Shown: positions 45,664 to 55,526, counted from the stretch's first letter. The stretch is DNA of 64,000 nucleotides from Lentibacillus sp. CBA3610 (GCF_013373365.1 NZ_CP035925.1:1302001-1366000), one strand, 5' to 3'. The notes: generated by a model not told the origin, from the letters alone. Made by a program: numbers and translations.

Positions 45664-46314
45664 TTAGAGATATCCCTTCTCTTTCATACTCACGTACCGG
45701 CCATCTCCAATGACAACATGGTCTAACAGTTCAATGCCAATCATTTTACCCGACTCCGCCAATCGTCTGGTGATGTGGACATCCTCCTGTGACGGCTTTG
45801 GTGAGCCGCTCGGATGATTATGTGCCACAATTACCGATGCAGCAGAGTATTTGACCGCTTCACGATAGAGCTCCCGCGGATGGACAATTGAAGCATTCAA
45901 ACTGCCGATAAACAATGTTATTTTATGCATGATTTCATTCTTTGTATTCAACAAAAGCGTCACGAAATGTTCCTGATTCAACTGCCCCATGTCACAATTG
46001 AGATAATCCGCCACATCTTCCGGTGAACGGATAACGGTCCGCCGTTCTTTTTTGCTCTGCATCGACCGCTTGCCCAAAAGCATAGACGCATGGAGCGTTA
46101 CCGCCTGATTACGGGTCAGCCCTTCAGCTTCAAGTTCCTTAACGGTCATCTCAGCCAGGGAACGCAGGGAATATACGCTTAGTTTTTCCACTGTTTCCCT
46201 TTTGGCAAATGGGCCAAGGACGACTGACAGCATATCATAGGTGCTGATCAAACCGTGTTCGCCAATTGAATCATATTCCGTCACAGCTTCTCTCGCCTTT
46301 TCAATCACGCTCAT
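45664..46314 (-). CDS. RadC-family (JAB/MPN) protein, mobile-element type
   Basis: 216 residues. Start ATG 46314 (MSVIEKAREAV) has GGAAAGGAG seven bases ahead; an upstream extension lies inside the leader hairpins. A helix-hairpin-helix-like N-terminus is followed by the JAB domain with the metal site HNHPSGSPKPSQED and upstream catalytic Glu region (QEHFVTLLLNTKN). Despite the name, RadC-like JAB proteins are mostly carried by phages, ICEs and defence islands with unknown role. It has a leader with two mutually exclusive hairpins. Confidence 0.88.
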   Translation of the reverse strand: MSVIEKAREAVTEYDSIGEHGLISTYDMLSVVLGPFAKRETVEKLSVYSLRSLAEMTVKELEAEGLTRNQAVTLHASMLLGKRSMQSKKERRTVIRSPEDVADYLNCDMGQLNQEHFVTLLLNTKNEIMHKITLFIGSLNASIVHPRELYREAVKYSAASVIVAHNHPSGSPKPSQEDVHITRRLAESGKMIGIELLDHVVIGDGRYVSMKEKGYL

Positions 46315-46331
46315 GTCTATCTCCTTTCCAC

Positions 46332-46373
46332 GCAAGACAGGAACCAGATGGCACCTGTCTTGCATGCCATCTG
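46332..46373 (-). promoter_or_regulatory. Bistable hairpin leader before radC
   Basis: In minus-strand order: CAGATGGCA, T, GCAAGACAGG, TGCCATCTG, GTT, CCTGTCTTGC. Segment 1 pairs with 3 (9 bp) and 2 with 4 (10 bp), interleaved and nearly without spacers, so only one can form at a time. The second hairpin ends ten bases from the radC ribosome site. Confidence 0.6.
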
Positions 46374-46430
46374 ATTATCTGCCTTGATGGAAGGCTTATT
46401 TTTAGTTATACTGTCTCTAACAAATACTTT

Positions 46431-46802
46431 TTAGTTTTTACGTGACGTAAACCTTTGCGTCACTTTTTTTGTGCCCAATTGGGAAAGCCGTTGTTCCTCC
46501 CAGCCCAACTTGTTGAGGGTGGCTTTGGAAATCGTCAGCATCTCCCACGGGTCAATCCCTTCCATGGCCATTTCGCCTGCCAGTTCCTTCAAGTGGTTCC
46601 GGTCAAATTTCCATGAAACAGATTGATAGAAGTCCCAGACTTCGTCACCCGTATCAACTCGTCCATGTGTTTTCACATAGGTCTTTAAGTCATCCTTCAT
46701 CTGTTTTAACGCTGCTTCCAAACGGTTGATTTCATTCGCAAGCTGAACAGCTTCTTCATGTGATTGAAGCTCCTGTTCCTGAAGTTCCGTTACGGCACTC
46801 AT
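46431..46802 (-). CDS. Coiled-coil hypothetical protein
   Basis: 123 residues, N-terminal half a clear coiled coil (LQSHEEAVQLANEINRLEAA, LKQMKDDLKTYVKTHG), then a small domain (VWDFYQSVSWKFDRNHLKEL) and a basic tail. The pattern is like small phage proteins of replication or nuclease-inhibitor modules, but I cannot name a family. It overlaps the upstream 79-residue gene by four bases and is followed by the radC leader. Confidence 0.7.
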   Translation of the reverse strand: MSAVTELQEQELQSHEEAVQLANEINRLEAALKQMKDDLKTYVKTHGRVDTGDEVWDFYQSVSWKFDRNHLKELAGEMAMEGIDPWEMLTISKATLNKLGWEEQRLSQLGTKKVTQRFTSRKN

Positions 46803-47038
46803 TTAACACCAGCTCCTTTTCGTAAGTTTTGAAATGAACCAATCCCGCGGAATTCCACTTCCCTCGTTGAGATCATGAGAAAGATTTGATAAGCCTCTTT
46901 GATACTCAATTTCCTCATCTCGCTTTGGCTGGATAAGTGGAAGAACTGTTTCCCTTTCCGCACCAAAAACTGGTTCTTGGCTCCATCAGCATAAGCGATG
47001 AATACCCTCTTCTGCTTTTTGAACGATGCATGTGCCAT
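46799..47038 (-). CDS. Small basic hypothetical protein
   Basis: 79 residues, basic (FKKQKRVFIAYADGAKNQFL, LRKGAGVK), mostly beta-strand like. First gene of the RadC/MoxR series; GGAGGGAG lies seven bases before the ATG. Translationally coupled to the coiled-coil protein. No family recognised. Confidence 0.65.
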   Translation of the reverse strand: MAHASFKKQKRVFIAYADGAKNQFLVRKGKQFFHLSSQSEMRKLSIKEAYQIFLMISTREVEFRGIGSFQNLRKGAGVK

Positions 47039-47612
47039 GCAGCTCCCTCCTATAAAATATTTTTATAATAAAAAAAGCCGACCAACCCCCTCAGGGATTA
47101 ATCGACCTTTTTATTAGCATGAAAAAAGCATTGCCAACAGCAATACTATTTTTAACACGATTCACTTGAGTTTAATCACACAACATGTGCTTTTTAAACG
47201 TTAAACACGTCAACCTAACCTTTCCAAAAACAGACATTCAGAATGCAAAGGTAAGCAAACACTTTTTGCCGAATCTCCTTCTCAATTGAAGGTATAGCGA
47301 CCTTTAACCAAATTGCTAACAGAAACACTTAAAATTTATAGTTTCAGCATACTTGAATTTTCAGATAATGTCAAATGAATCCAGGTTAAGAATTATTTTA
47401 AATAAAATAGGCACAGTTTCGCCCCCAGAGAAAATAAAATCATGCTTTTTTTAGAAATGTTCCAAACACCTGCCTTTTTTTATCCAGTATACTTGGCAGA
47501 ATTAAGGCATCCAACCATAGGCTTCTCATACTATGATTGGATGCTTTTTTTCTAAATGGACACATCATTTGGTTACCTTAAGGATCAATGCTCTATTTCA
47601 TATGGATGTTGA
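47039..47612. other. Gap with two strong hairpins
   Basis: At 47072-47112 a stem (AGGTCGATTA..TGGTCGGCTT in minus order) is followed by TTTTTT on the minus strand. At about 47501-47540 GCATCCAACCATAG / CTATGATTGGATGC is followed by TTTTTTT on the plus strand, though no plus gene lies upstream; a small plus-strand RNA is possible. No coding frame supported. Confidence 0.5.
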
Positions 47613-49253
47613 TCAGTTAGGTTCTACAGGCAACGCTCTTTGCTGCATAAAGCGGTAAATAGGCAAAGTTTCCCCAACTTCACTTGGAATATAGTCCCAT
47701 GTTACAAAACTGGCTGGGGATTCCGGCTCGAGCGTGACAGGAAGTTTGTTAGCCGTTGGTTGAGCCATGGAATAAACATAACTTCCCTCTGGTAAATCTA
47801 CTTCTTTCGATATAACCTCGGTTTCAACATGAGATTGATGAACTCCCTCAAATTCCCTTTCGTCCACTTCTTTATCTGTGACCGTATAGGTTTCCATTTC
47901 AAGTTTCAAAGGCATTTTTGTTTTTGCAACATCTATGCCCATCAATTCAAATTTCTCCGCCAGCTCATCGTACTCCGGTGGCATAATATACTTAGTCGGA
48001 CGTACTCTTTCCAGGGTTGGTATAGCTTCTGTTGAGCTCAAATACACAACATTAAGGTCTGCAGCATCTCCTGTAGCAATATCAGTGACTGTGAAATCCT
48101 GGTCATCCATCTGCTTCCTTTTCATCGTTACTGCAATCTTATCATCATTGTCTTTTTTTCTTCCTTTTTTCACAGTCTCCTTTCGCGCATTTTCCACCAC
48201 TTTTTTAACCATTTTTGGATTTTTTGCTGTTGTTTCCAAAATACTCATTTGTGCCGTTACTGCCGATGCAACACGTCTTTCAAATGATTCTCTGCCGATT
48301 CCAATACCTCTTGTTTCAGTTATAAATGAAATGGCAGGCTGCAGGCCTAAATTACTCGGCCCTCTATCCGCACCGTAAGTAGGTTCGTTTATGATAAGCT
48401 GCCCGTCCTTATTACGTCCTGCAACCGTGTAATAGGTATCATTGGAAAAACCACGCTCTGTCAATTTCTCGCTGGCATTCGAGATGAAGAGATCAAATGA
48501 CATGTCTCGAATTTGATCGGGTATGCCGAGATTTCTGCCTGATTGTAATAAAATATCATGATACGCAAGCGACCCCTGTTCTCCAATATCTTTGAAAAGT
48601 TGGCTATTGTGCTTTATCCCATATTCGTGTCCTACAATCGATACCTCAGGTTGTATGTCGTTAAATGCCTTATGAATTGCCTGCGTTTCCGGAGATTCCA
48701 ATTTAGTATGGTCACGGTTGAGATCTAATCCGATTACGTTTTCCCTCTGAAAATGGTAGGAACCATCGACATTGACCCTCGGCACAATAATAACGTTAAT
48801 TTTTTCGAGAAGCTTTTGGCCATATTCATTCGCTAATTTATTGGCCATGACTAACGCCGTCTCACCAGAAGCTGGTTCATTACCGTGAATTTGGCTATGT
48901 ATCCAAACTGTTGGCTTTTGATTCGGGTTATTTCCTTTTTTAAACGCAAGCATTGGGATTTCTCTTCCTTCAATTGATTCTCCAATGATCGTCATTTCTA
49001 TGAAACTATTTTCTTCTTCCAATTCACGAACAAAATCCATCATTTGTTCCTGGGATGTAAAACTTCTTCCGTCAGTGGTAAAAGCCGGTGTACCAAAGTC
49101 GGCATCCGGATTAGGGTAAAGCTCTAACACCTGTTCAGGCTGGGAGTAATCTTTTCCGTAATATGGCTCAGATGAAGCGGCAACGGGAATCGATAAAAAA
49201 ACAGCAAGTAAGACTGAGCTAGTAATAAATAATAATCTCCTAAACTTAACCAC
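47613..49253 (-). CDS. Secreted M14 zinc carboxypeptidase (large)
   Basis: 546 residues. Signal peptide (LLFITSSVLLAVFLSIPVAA). Metallocarboxypeptidase domain with zinc ligands HxxE in SQIHGNEPASGE and the third His in SIVGHEYG, substrate motif GLDLNRDHTKLESPE, and catalytic Glu in ISFITETRGIG. A C-terminal beta-rich extension of about 180 residues follows (RKKDNDDKIAVTMKR...). Probably trims peptides outside the cell. A second M14 gene lies just upstream on the same strand, separated by a terminator. Confidence 0.88.
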   Translation of the reverse strand: MVKFRRLLFITSSVLLAVFLSIPVAASSEPYYGKDYSQPEQVLELYPNPDADFGTPAFTTDGRSFTSQEQMMDFVRELEEENSFIEMTIIGESIEGREIPMLAFKKGNNPNQKPTVWIHSQIHGNEPASGETALVMANKLANEYGQKLLEKINVIIVPRVNVDGSYHFQRENVIGLDLNRDHTKLESPETQAIHKAFNDIQPEVSIVGHEYGIKHNSQLFKDIGEQGSLAYHDILLQSGRNLGIPDQIRDMSFDLFISNASEKLTERGFSNDTYYTVAGRNKDGQLIINEPTYGADRGPSNLGLQPAISFITETRGIGIGRESFERRVASAVTAQMSILETTAKNPKMVKKVVENARKETVKKGRKKDNDDKIAVTMKRKQMDDQDFTVTDIATGDAADLNVVYLSSTEAIPTLERVRPTKYIMPPEYDELAEKFELMGIDVAKTKMPLKLEMETYTVTDKEVDEREFEGVHQSHVETEVISKEVDLPEGSYVYSMAQPTANKLPVTLEPESPASFVTWDYIPSEVGETLPIYRFMQQRALPVEPN

Positions 49254-49288
49254 AAGAAAAACCCCTTTCTAATGAATAACAATTATGT

Positions 49289-49328
49289 AAAACATCCCGT
49301 TTCACTTTAAAAGTGGTGCGGGATGTTT
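49289..49328 (-). terminator. Terminator between the two M14 genes
   Basis: Stem AAAACATCCCG / CGGGATGTTTT with inner CACTTT/AAGTG; T-rich on both sides, 50 bases past the stop of the upstream gene. Confidence 0.8.
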
Positions 49329-49379
49329 TCTTTATATGCTCTTTTATATAACTTTTAGAGGCGGACCATAACCTCTCAT

Positions 49380-50573
49380 TCACCTGTCTGTTAAAGGTAT
49401 ATCGTCATATCGATCGGCATCCAGCTCTTGAACTTTACCTGTTGCAACACCATCTAATATGCCGAGAACTCCTGTCTCGACTGCCCTTCTCAGTTGCCCC
49501 ATTCTCTTTTGGCCAAAGTCTTGTGTTTGGCCGGTAATTTCAAATAAAACAGATCCGCTGCCATTTAGCGCAAATGAGCCAAGTGCTGTCCCCGGTAAAT
49601 CCAAATCTTGAGGGTATAATGAAATATTCCCAAATGGCGAATTGCCCATTTGCTGTACCGCGTCATAAGCTGCCAAGTTTAACTGCTTGGCGTATTCGAC
49701 ATTGTATTGATCAGCATATTCACTATATTTTTGTCCCTCTTCAGTGTCTGGATGTGGTACGAACACACCGGACAATGAGAATGTAACCGGGTCCCCCGTT
49801 CCTTCGATGACATAATCTCCCTGATGGTGCAAGTCAATAAAAACATCTACGGTGCCAAATTGATTCTGCAAGTCTTTATAAACATCGCGCACTGTCTGTG
49901 CTTCAGGTGTAATATACCACCCCGGTTCGGAAGATGAACCTGGAAAATCATCCGGCTGTGGTGTGTAATTCAAGTCAGGATTAAAGTCCCGATTCATATC
50001 AAATCCCGGGTTGGATGCATAATCCCAATATTGGTTTTTATAGGTGTAATAATTCCATGATGGTTCAGCCTCTTCCAACTGCGGAAATGCGGTTGTCACT
50101 TCATCCCATGTCATTTCAGTTCCGCGACGATTCAATTCTGTTGCATCCGGGTTAATCATAGGCATAGCAACAATCGTTAATTCTTCCCTAAGCTGTCGCA
50201 TTTCAGGTGAATTATTCGATCCGATTTTTTTAATCATCTCCAACAGAGCTTTTGTGCCCACTTTCTCATTGCCATGAATTTCGCTTTGGATTAACACAAC
50301 CTTATCCCCGGAACCAATCGTTGCCTTATGAATTTCACGACCTTGATTTGAATAACCGGCCACTTCCACCTCGACATTTCCTTGGCTGGTCCTCTCAACC
50401 CGATTTAACTCCCTGGTTAATTCATCATGACTAATAAAACCCGATACGGGCGGCTTATTCATGGTGACAGGATTTGACTCAGCCTTAACCGGGGCATCAT
50501 ACGCTGGTACAAGCAACCCTGCACTTAGCAGCACAGCACTGCAGGACAGTGCTAGCTTCTTCCTTTTCCTCAT
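49380..50573 (-). CDS. Secreted M14 zinc carboxypeptidase (small)
   Basis: 397 residues with signal peptide (LALSCSAVLLSAGLLVPAY). M14 motifs: SEIHGNEKVGTKALLE (HxxE), FDMNRDFNPDLNY, IDLHHQGDY (His ligand) and LFEITGQT with the catalytic Glu. No extra domains. Shares only low similarity with the larger neighbour, so not a recent duplicate. GGAGGG precedes the ATG. Likely part of a secreted peptide-degrading set. Confidence 0.88.
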   Translation of the reverse strand: MRKRKKLALSCSAVLLSAGLLVPAYDAPVKAESNPVTMNKPPVSGFISHDELTRELNRVERTSQGNVEVEVAGYSNQGREIHKATIGSGDKVVLIQSEIHGNEKVGTKALLEMIKKIGSNNSPEMRQLREELTIVAMPMINPDATELNRRGTEMTWDEVTTAFPQLEEAEPSWNYYTYKNQYWDYASNPGFDMNRDFNPDLNYTPQPDDFPGSSSEPGWYITPEAQTVRDVYKDLQNQFGTVDVFIDLHHQGDYVIEGTGDPVTFSLSGVFVPHPDTEEGQKYSEYADQYNVEYAKQLNLAAYDAVQQMGNSPFGNISLYPQDLDLPGTALGSFALNGSGSVLFEITGQTQDFGQKRMGQLRRAVETGVLGILDGVATGKVQELDADRYDDIPLTDR

Positions 50574-51067
50574 ACAAAAATCCCTCCATTTGTCTAAACT
50601 CCCATAATTACTTCTATTCAGAAGAATTGAATTCCTTCCAAATACTGTAAAATGAATCTAAAGTACTTGTTTCAAGTAACCTCAGAGGACATTTGAAGCA
50701 GTAAATCCTAATTATTGTATCGGCATTTAATATATTGGAGCTAAGAAGTTGCCAAAAATAGGCAGCGCTGCCGGCCAAACACTTCGAGAATTCAAGAATT
50801 CAACCAGTGACATTTTGGAGGATGATAAACCCCACTGATACGGAGGATAAGAGCTCACGAAATAAAATGAATGATTCATAGTAAGAACTTTTCTCTTATG
50901 TGGCTTTGATATACTCAAGTATTTTACAAACTTAATAAAAATTCACTGCGTTAAAGATTTAAGAGGAAATGTGACGTAGTTATCACATTTCCTCTTATCC
51001 TTATTATAAGGTGGACCTATATAGTCAATAACACCCGTTTTTTGGTTATACAAAAACACAGAAGGTT
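50574..51067. other. Gap between peptidase and glucosaminidase genes
   Basis: No gene. Contains the strong hairpin at 50961-50996 (14-base stem AAGAGGAAATGTGA / TCACATTTCCTCTT), which probably ends the GH84 transcript, and promoter-like AT-rich sequence before the M14 gene. Confidence 0.6.
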
Positions 51068-53608
51068 TTACTTAATAATCAGCACAATACCATCTTCAAT
51101 TTGAATGGTTCTCCCCAGCAATGCGTAATCACGTAACCAATCATTTGCATGAATGCTCAATACATAACCGTTGTCAGGAATGGCGGAATCGTTTCCACCT
51201 CTTTTTGAGACAGTGTTATCAGCAACAACCACTTCATAGCCCCACTGATTCGATCCGGTAGAGTCACCATGATCCGGGGTATATTGAATCAATTCCCCAG
51301 CACCACGGTAGGTGTTGACACCATCCAGTTCACGGTACTCAATAACATTGAGATTGTCCCACATGCTGTCAATTAGAAACGGTTTAATAACCTGTTCGCC
51401 TACCATTTGTGGCTGCTTATAAGCTTGTACCATGAGTTCTTTTAATTGGGACTGGTGCATTGCTGCTTCATCCGATTCATTATTTTTCTTGGCCATTAAA
51501 TAGGCAACCGCAACTTCGCCAGCTTCACCGTAAATATCCAAATTGTTTAAATATGGCTCAGCCGCTTCAATAAACGCTTCATTCTCAATCGTTTCACGAG
51601 CGTTTTCAGAGACTGCTTGCAAATTTTCAAAGGAAGCGGTGAGTTTCTCTGCAGCCTGATTATTCTCACTGTCATCATAATGCTCCCAGAATGTATCAAT
51701 TTGCGGTTGTAATGACAAATGTAATGGTGGCAACATTAACACACTTTTGATCAAAAAAGGCTTAATGACTCCTTCGCCCATCTTTTGTGGAATTTTTTCG
51801 GACTCATTAAAGATTGTGATAAGCTCTTCTCTATACTGATTAGCCTTATCTGACTTACCGCCTTTTTGTGCCATTAAGTAGTTAACGGCTGCTTCACCGG
51901 CTTTACCGTATGACTCCAATTTTTCCATGTAAGGTTCCGTTTCTACTAGAAATTTTTTATTACTCAGTTCCTGTTGTAGCTCGTATGGAACATCCTGCAA
52001 ATTCTTAAATTCAGCTTTTAATGTGTTCGCTTCATCTTCAGCATCGCCGGATACAATTGCTTCCCAAAAATCTTCAATTAATGGGGTTAACGTCAACGAT
52101 TCTTTTTCGTTTAGCGGAGAGGAATATGAATTTTCAGCAAATTTTTTCAGTGTATCTGCAGCATCTCCTCCAAATGCCTGAATACTGTGTTCCCATGATT
52201 GTTGCGGATCGTAATCAGCAGGATTCCATGTATAATCAGCAATGGTATACAAAGGAATCTTTGAAGCTTCCGCCTCGTTCATCGGATTGGAAGTCAACCC
52301 TATAACGCCGTGTTCCGTTAGATCAGCGTCTCGATTAACCAGCGGACCGAGAAACAGACTATTGCGGTCAAAATCGTTTACAGGATAATTATCCCACAGC
52401 AACAAGTCGTGTTGAAAAATCTCCCAAACTTTTTTCGTTCCTTCTGATGTAATTTCTTCAGAAACAACTTTAGGTCCTGTCCACATAACAACGGTGTCAC
52501 CATCCAGACTATCAGCAAACTCCTCACGGTAATCGGTTGTGCCATTGCCGGAGTAATCCGTCGGAACTGTTATTAATCGTTCTGCACCATCATGAGTCTG
52601 AATAAATTCCTCTGAGAACCGATTCAATAGATAGGCATGTGCTGCGGCTGTCGGGGTCTCTTGACTTCCAAATTTTTTCCGGTCTTCTTCACAATGCAAA
52701 TTCTTACTGATATCATCCAGAAAAATAGCATATGACCGTACGCCCAAATCCCACACTTGCTCCATCTTCTGCTTAAGCAACTCAAAATCTTCATCTCCTG
52801 AATAACAAATCGACTGACCAGGTGATATCGAGAAAGTAAAGTTTACATGATTGTCCTCCGCTTCCTCTACCAGCTTCTGTATCCTGGTTAATTCTTCTTC
52901 AGGATACGGCTCCCGCCAATTCTCTCGATGATAAGGGTCATCTTTAGGAGCATAAATATATGTGTTCATCTTATTTTCACCATAAAACGCCAGTTGGTTC
53001 AACCTGTCCTCATGGGTCCATGGCGGACCATAGAACCCTTCAATCGACCCGCGGATCGGCATTTCCGGCCAATCACGTATGTTCACTTGTGGTACCCAGT
53101 CCCTGCCTGGTCGTTCTTCGATTAGCTGACTAAAAGTTTTCGCGGCATAATACGTGCCTGTCGCATCTTTTCCAGCAAGAACAACTTGTTTGTGTTTCTT
53201 TTGAGATGAAATAACATACCCTTCATCTTCCAATGTTTCTGGACTTTGGCTTCCATGCTCCTCCAAAGCATTTGCTACATCCCCATTAAAAGAAGGAGAC
53301 CCTATAAATATAATCATCGATGCATTCACTTTTTCGTCTGGTTTCTTTTGAATGATCTTTTTCACATCGGCTTCCTTCAGAACCCTGATGACTTCATCGA
53401 CTGCTTTCTCATCCGTCTCTTCTCCAGAAACAATGCCAACTTTTGGTGGCAAAGGGAAACCTTTACTTGTTTTGTCAATCTCCTGAGGTTTAGGATTTAT
53501 GTTAAGTTCCCCTTCTACCGACGCTGACGCTTTGTCCATGTTACTCATGACTGGCACGCAAAGCAATAATATGGAAGTCAGCATCAAAACCCTTTTCCAA
53601 TAACTCAC
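51068..53608 (-). CDS. Secreted GH84 beta-N-acetylglucosaminidase (NagJ-like)
   Basis: 846 residues; GTG start with AAAGGAGG ten bases ahead. Signal peptide (LTSILLLCVPVMSNMDKASA). A GH20-type N-domain (residues 35-175) is followed by the GH84 barrel: RGSIEGFYGPPWTHEDRLN, MNTYIYAPKDDPYHRENWR and the catalytic pair Asp298-Asp299 (FLDDIS). A helical post-catalytic region with two similar repeats (FWEAIVSGDAEDEANTLKAEF-like and FWEHYDDSENNQAAEKLTASF-like blocks) and a C-terminal copper-amine-oxidase-like or phosphodiester-glycosidase-type end (YVLSIHANDWLRDY). Acts on O-GlcNAc glycans or hyaluronan/peptidoglycan fragments outside the cell. No anchor motif. Confidence 0.9.
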   Translation of the reverse strand: MSYWKRVLMLTSILLLCVPVMSNMDKASASVEGELNINPKPQEIDKTSKGFPLPPKVGIVSGEETDEKAVDEVIRVLKEADVKKIIQKKPDEKVNASMIIFIGSPSFNGDVANALEEHGSQSPETLEDEGYVISSQKKHKQVVLAGKDATGTYYAAKTFSQLIEERPGRDWVPQVNIRDWPEMPIRGSIEGFYGPPWTHEDRLNQLAFYGENKMNTYIYAPKDDPYHRENWREPYPEEELTRIQKLVEEAEDNHVNFTFSISPGQSICYSGDEDFELLKQKMEQVWDLGVRSYAIFLDDISKNLHCEEDRKKFGSQETPTAAAHAYLLNRFSEEFIQTHDGAERLITVPTDYSGNGTTDYREEFADSLDGDTVVMWTGPKVVSEEITSEGTKKVWEIFQHDLLLWDNYPVNDFDRNSLFLGPLVNRDADLTEHGVIGLTSNPMNEAEASKIPLYTIADYTWNPADYDPQQSWEHSIQAFGGDAADTLKKFAENSYSSPLNEKESLTLTPLIEDFWEAIVSGDAEDEANTLKAEFKNLQDVPYELQQELSNKKFLVETEPYMEKLESYGKAGEAAVNYLMAQKGGKSDKANQYREELITIFNESEKIPQKMGEGVIKPFLIKSVLMLPPLHLSLQPQIDTFWEHYDDSENNQAAEKLTASFENLQAVSENARETIENEAFIEAAEPYLNNLDIYGEAGEVAVAYLMAKKNNESDEAAMHQSQLKELMVQAYKQPQMVGEQVIKPFLIDSMWDNLNVIEYRELDGVNTYRGAGELIQYTPDHGDSTGSNQWGYEVVVADNTVSKRGGNDSAIPDNGYVLSIHANDWLRDYALLGRTIQIEDGIVLIIK

Positions 53609-54089
53609 AAAGTAACGCCTCCTTTATTATATTCATGCATAACTCAACTTAGGCTATATGTTATCTACAAAAAAAGCATAGTGATACACGGAAAAATCCC
53701 TTCAATCTATCACCATGCCTGATTAAATCAGTCACATATGCCCTCTATTGAGTTGATAAATAAATAGTAACATTTAAAAAAATTAGAATATATATGAAGG
53801 AAATACTAATTCTCTAATAACACTTTAGGTATATTGGCACATTTCAGTGTTTATGATTTACTGACTTATTGCAGCTTTTTTTGAACCCTTTATTCAGCAT
53901 CTGATTTCCCTAACTACCATGTAATTTTTCCTTTGATATTTTAACAACGCGACCTTGAATTGAGAATAGTCAATATAATCGGAGGTTATAGCTCTGCTTA
54001 ACTTATCCTATTAAGACTATCCCCCTATTCATAAAGATCACTTTAAAGTAAATACTAAACCTACCTTAACTATATTGGGAGGTTACACA
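53609..54089. other. Divergent promoter region, GH84 / DUF3231
   Basis: No gene. A stem GCATaGTGATA / TATCACcATGC (about 53679-53727) lies just upstream of the GH84 start; AT-rich promoter-like sequence on both sides. Confidence 0.5.
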
Positions 54090-55124
54090 ATGAGTGAAGA
54101 GAATATTTACCTGACATCTGCAGAAATTGGTTCACTCTGGACGTGTTATATGCAGGATAGTATGTCCATAAATATCTTGAATTTTATGCTAAAACATATT
54201 AAAGACGCGGATATAAAACCCAGTATTCAGTATGCTTACGACCTTTCATCGGATCACCTAAAACAGTTGCGGACTATCTTTGAAAAGGACCAATATACCG
54301 AACCGAACGGCTTTACAGAACAAGACGTCCATATGGATGCTCCGTGGCTGTTTACAGATACATTTTGTTTAACCTATGTCAATCACATGGCTAAAGTCGG
54401 GATGATAGCTTACAGCGGCTTTCTCTCCATGAGTGCCAGAAAAGATATACGAGATTATTTTACGCAAGCCCTAAACGATACTGCTGAACTGTATAACCAG
54501 GCCAGTGAAATTGCTCTTACGAAAGGAATTAATGCCAGGCATCCGTATATTGAAGTTCCTAAAACAGCAGATTATGTCGACAGCAAGGAATATTTAAGCG
54601 GTTTAAACCCCTTTCGCAACCATCGACCACTAAACGCCGTTGAAATTTCCCATTTATACATGAACGTTCTGACCAATACAATCGGCGCCAAATTATGTAT
54701 TGCGTTTGCTCAAACATCACCCTCCAAAGACGTCCAAGATTTTATGCTGCGGGGAAAAGAAATTTCCCAAAAACATATTAGGATTTTTACTGATACGCTT
54801 TTAAAAGATGATATTGAAACACCACAGGTACCCGATGTAGCTGTAAGTGACTCAACAACCCAAACTTTCTCGGATAGAATATTGATGTATCATATGTCAT
54901 TGTTAAGTGCATCAGGATTCGGAAACTATGCTACTGCTGCGGCTGCCAGCCAACGAAGCGATTTAATGATTAATTATGAGAGGCTATCACTAGAAATTTC
55001 CCGGCTTGCTAAAAGCGGAGCCGATATCATGATTAAACATGAATGGTTGGAACAACCGCCCGGCATAAGAGATCGTGTAAGCTTAGCGAAGAACAAACAA
55101 AATCAGCAAAGTACAAACGAATGA
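54090..55124 (+). CDS. DUF3231 family protein
   Basis: 344 residues from ATG 54090 (GGGAGG eight bases before). Two copies of the DUF3231 ferritin-like helical unit: first LTSAEIGSLWTCYMQDSMS, second NAVEISHLYMNVLTNTIGA, each about 165 residues. The family is common in spore-forming Bacilli, function unknown; spore or coat association has been suggested. Single gene followed by a hairpin (AGGCCA-n-TGGCCT at 55147-55176). Confidence 0.85.
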   Translation: MSEENIYLTSAEIGSLWTCYMQDSMSINILNFMLKHIKDADIKPSIQYAYDLSSDHLKQLRTIFEKDQYTEPNGFTEQDVHMDAPWLFTDTFCLTYVNHMAKVGMIAYSGFLSMSARKDIRDYFTQALNDTAELYNQASEIALTKGINARHPYIEVPKTADYVDSKEYLSGLNPFRNHRPLNAVEISHLYMNVLTNTIGAKLCIAFAQTSPSKDVQDFMLRGKEISQKHIRIFTDTLLKDDIETPQVPDVAVSDSTTQTFSDRILMYHMSLLSASGFGNYATAAAASQRSDLMINYERLSLEISRLAKSGADIMIKHEWLEQPPGIRDRVSLAKNKQNQQSTNE

Positions 55125-55146
55125 TTTATAAAATAATTATAAAACA

Positions 55147-55176
55147 AGGCCAACCAGTCATCGCACTGGATGGCCT
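55147..55176 (+). terminator. Hairpin after the DUF3231 gene
   Basis: AGGCCA-A-CCAGT / ACTGG-A-TGGCCT, six-base loop, then GTATTAGAT. U-tract weak. Confidence 0.55.
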
Positions 55177-55313
55177 GTATTAGATAGGTTATATGCTTGA
55201 GGTAGTCGGGGCTTTTCCGGAAGCAGAGAATAAGAAGATGAACCTTGAGTCTTGTTGTTTATATGTTCAGGGTAAACCGGTTAAACAGCTGTTATAGTAT
55301 TTTAAGAACCTCC

Positions 55314-55526
55314 TCAAATTTTTATAGCATCTCGAAACCAGTAATCTTCTGTGTCTTTAAATAAATAAGTCACCTGTTTTGTATTCGTATCGTAGAAAAA
55401 TATAGCGTAATCCCCTCTGTTATCGTAAATTTGTAACCCATATGGAAGAGAAGGATAGCGGCTAATAACGATATCTTCTATGTCAACTAGCTCCCTGATA
55501 CAACGAAAAACCTCATCATAGGGCAA
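55314..55526 (-). CDS. Hypothetical 70-residue protein
   Basis: Starts at TTG 55526 (PYDEVFRCIRELVDIEDIV), fixed by GGAGGTG eight bases before; a TTG seven codons upstream overlaps that site. Beta-rich C-terminus with aromatic residues (GDYAIFFYDTNTKQVTYLFK). No family recognised. Stand-alone. Confidence 0.6.
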   Translation of the reverse strand: MPYDEVFRCIRELVDIEDIVISRYPSLPYGLQIYDNRGDYAIFFYDTNTKQVTYLFKDTEDYWFRDAIKI

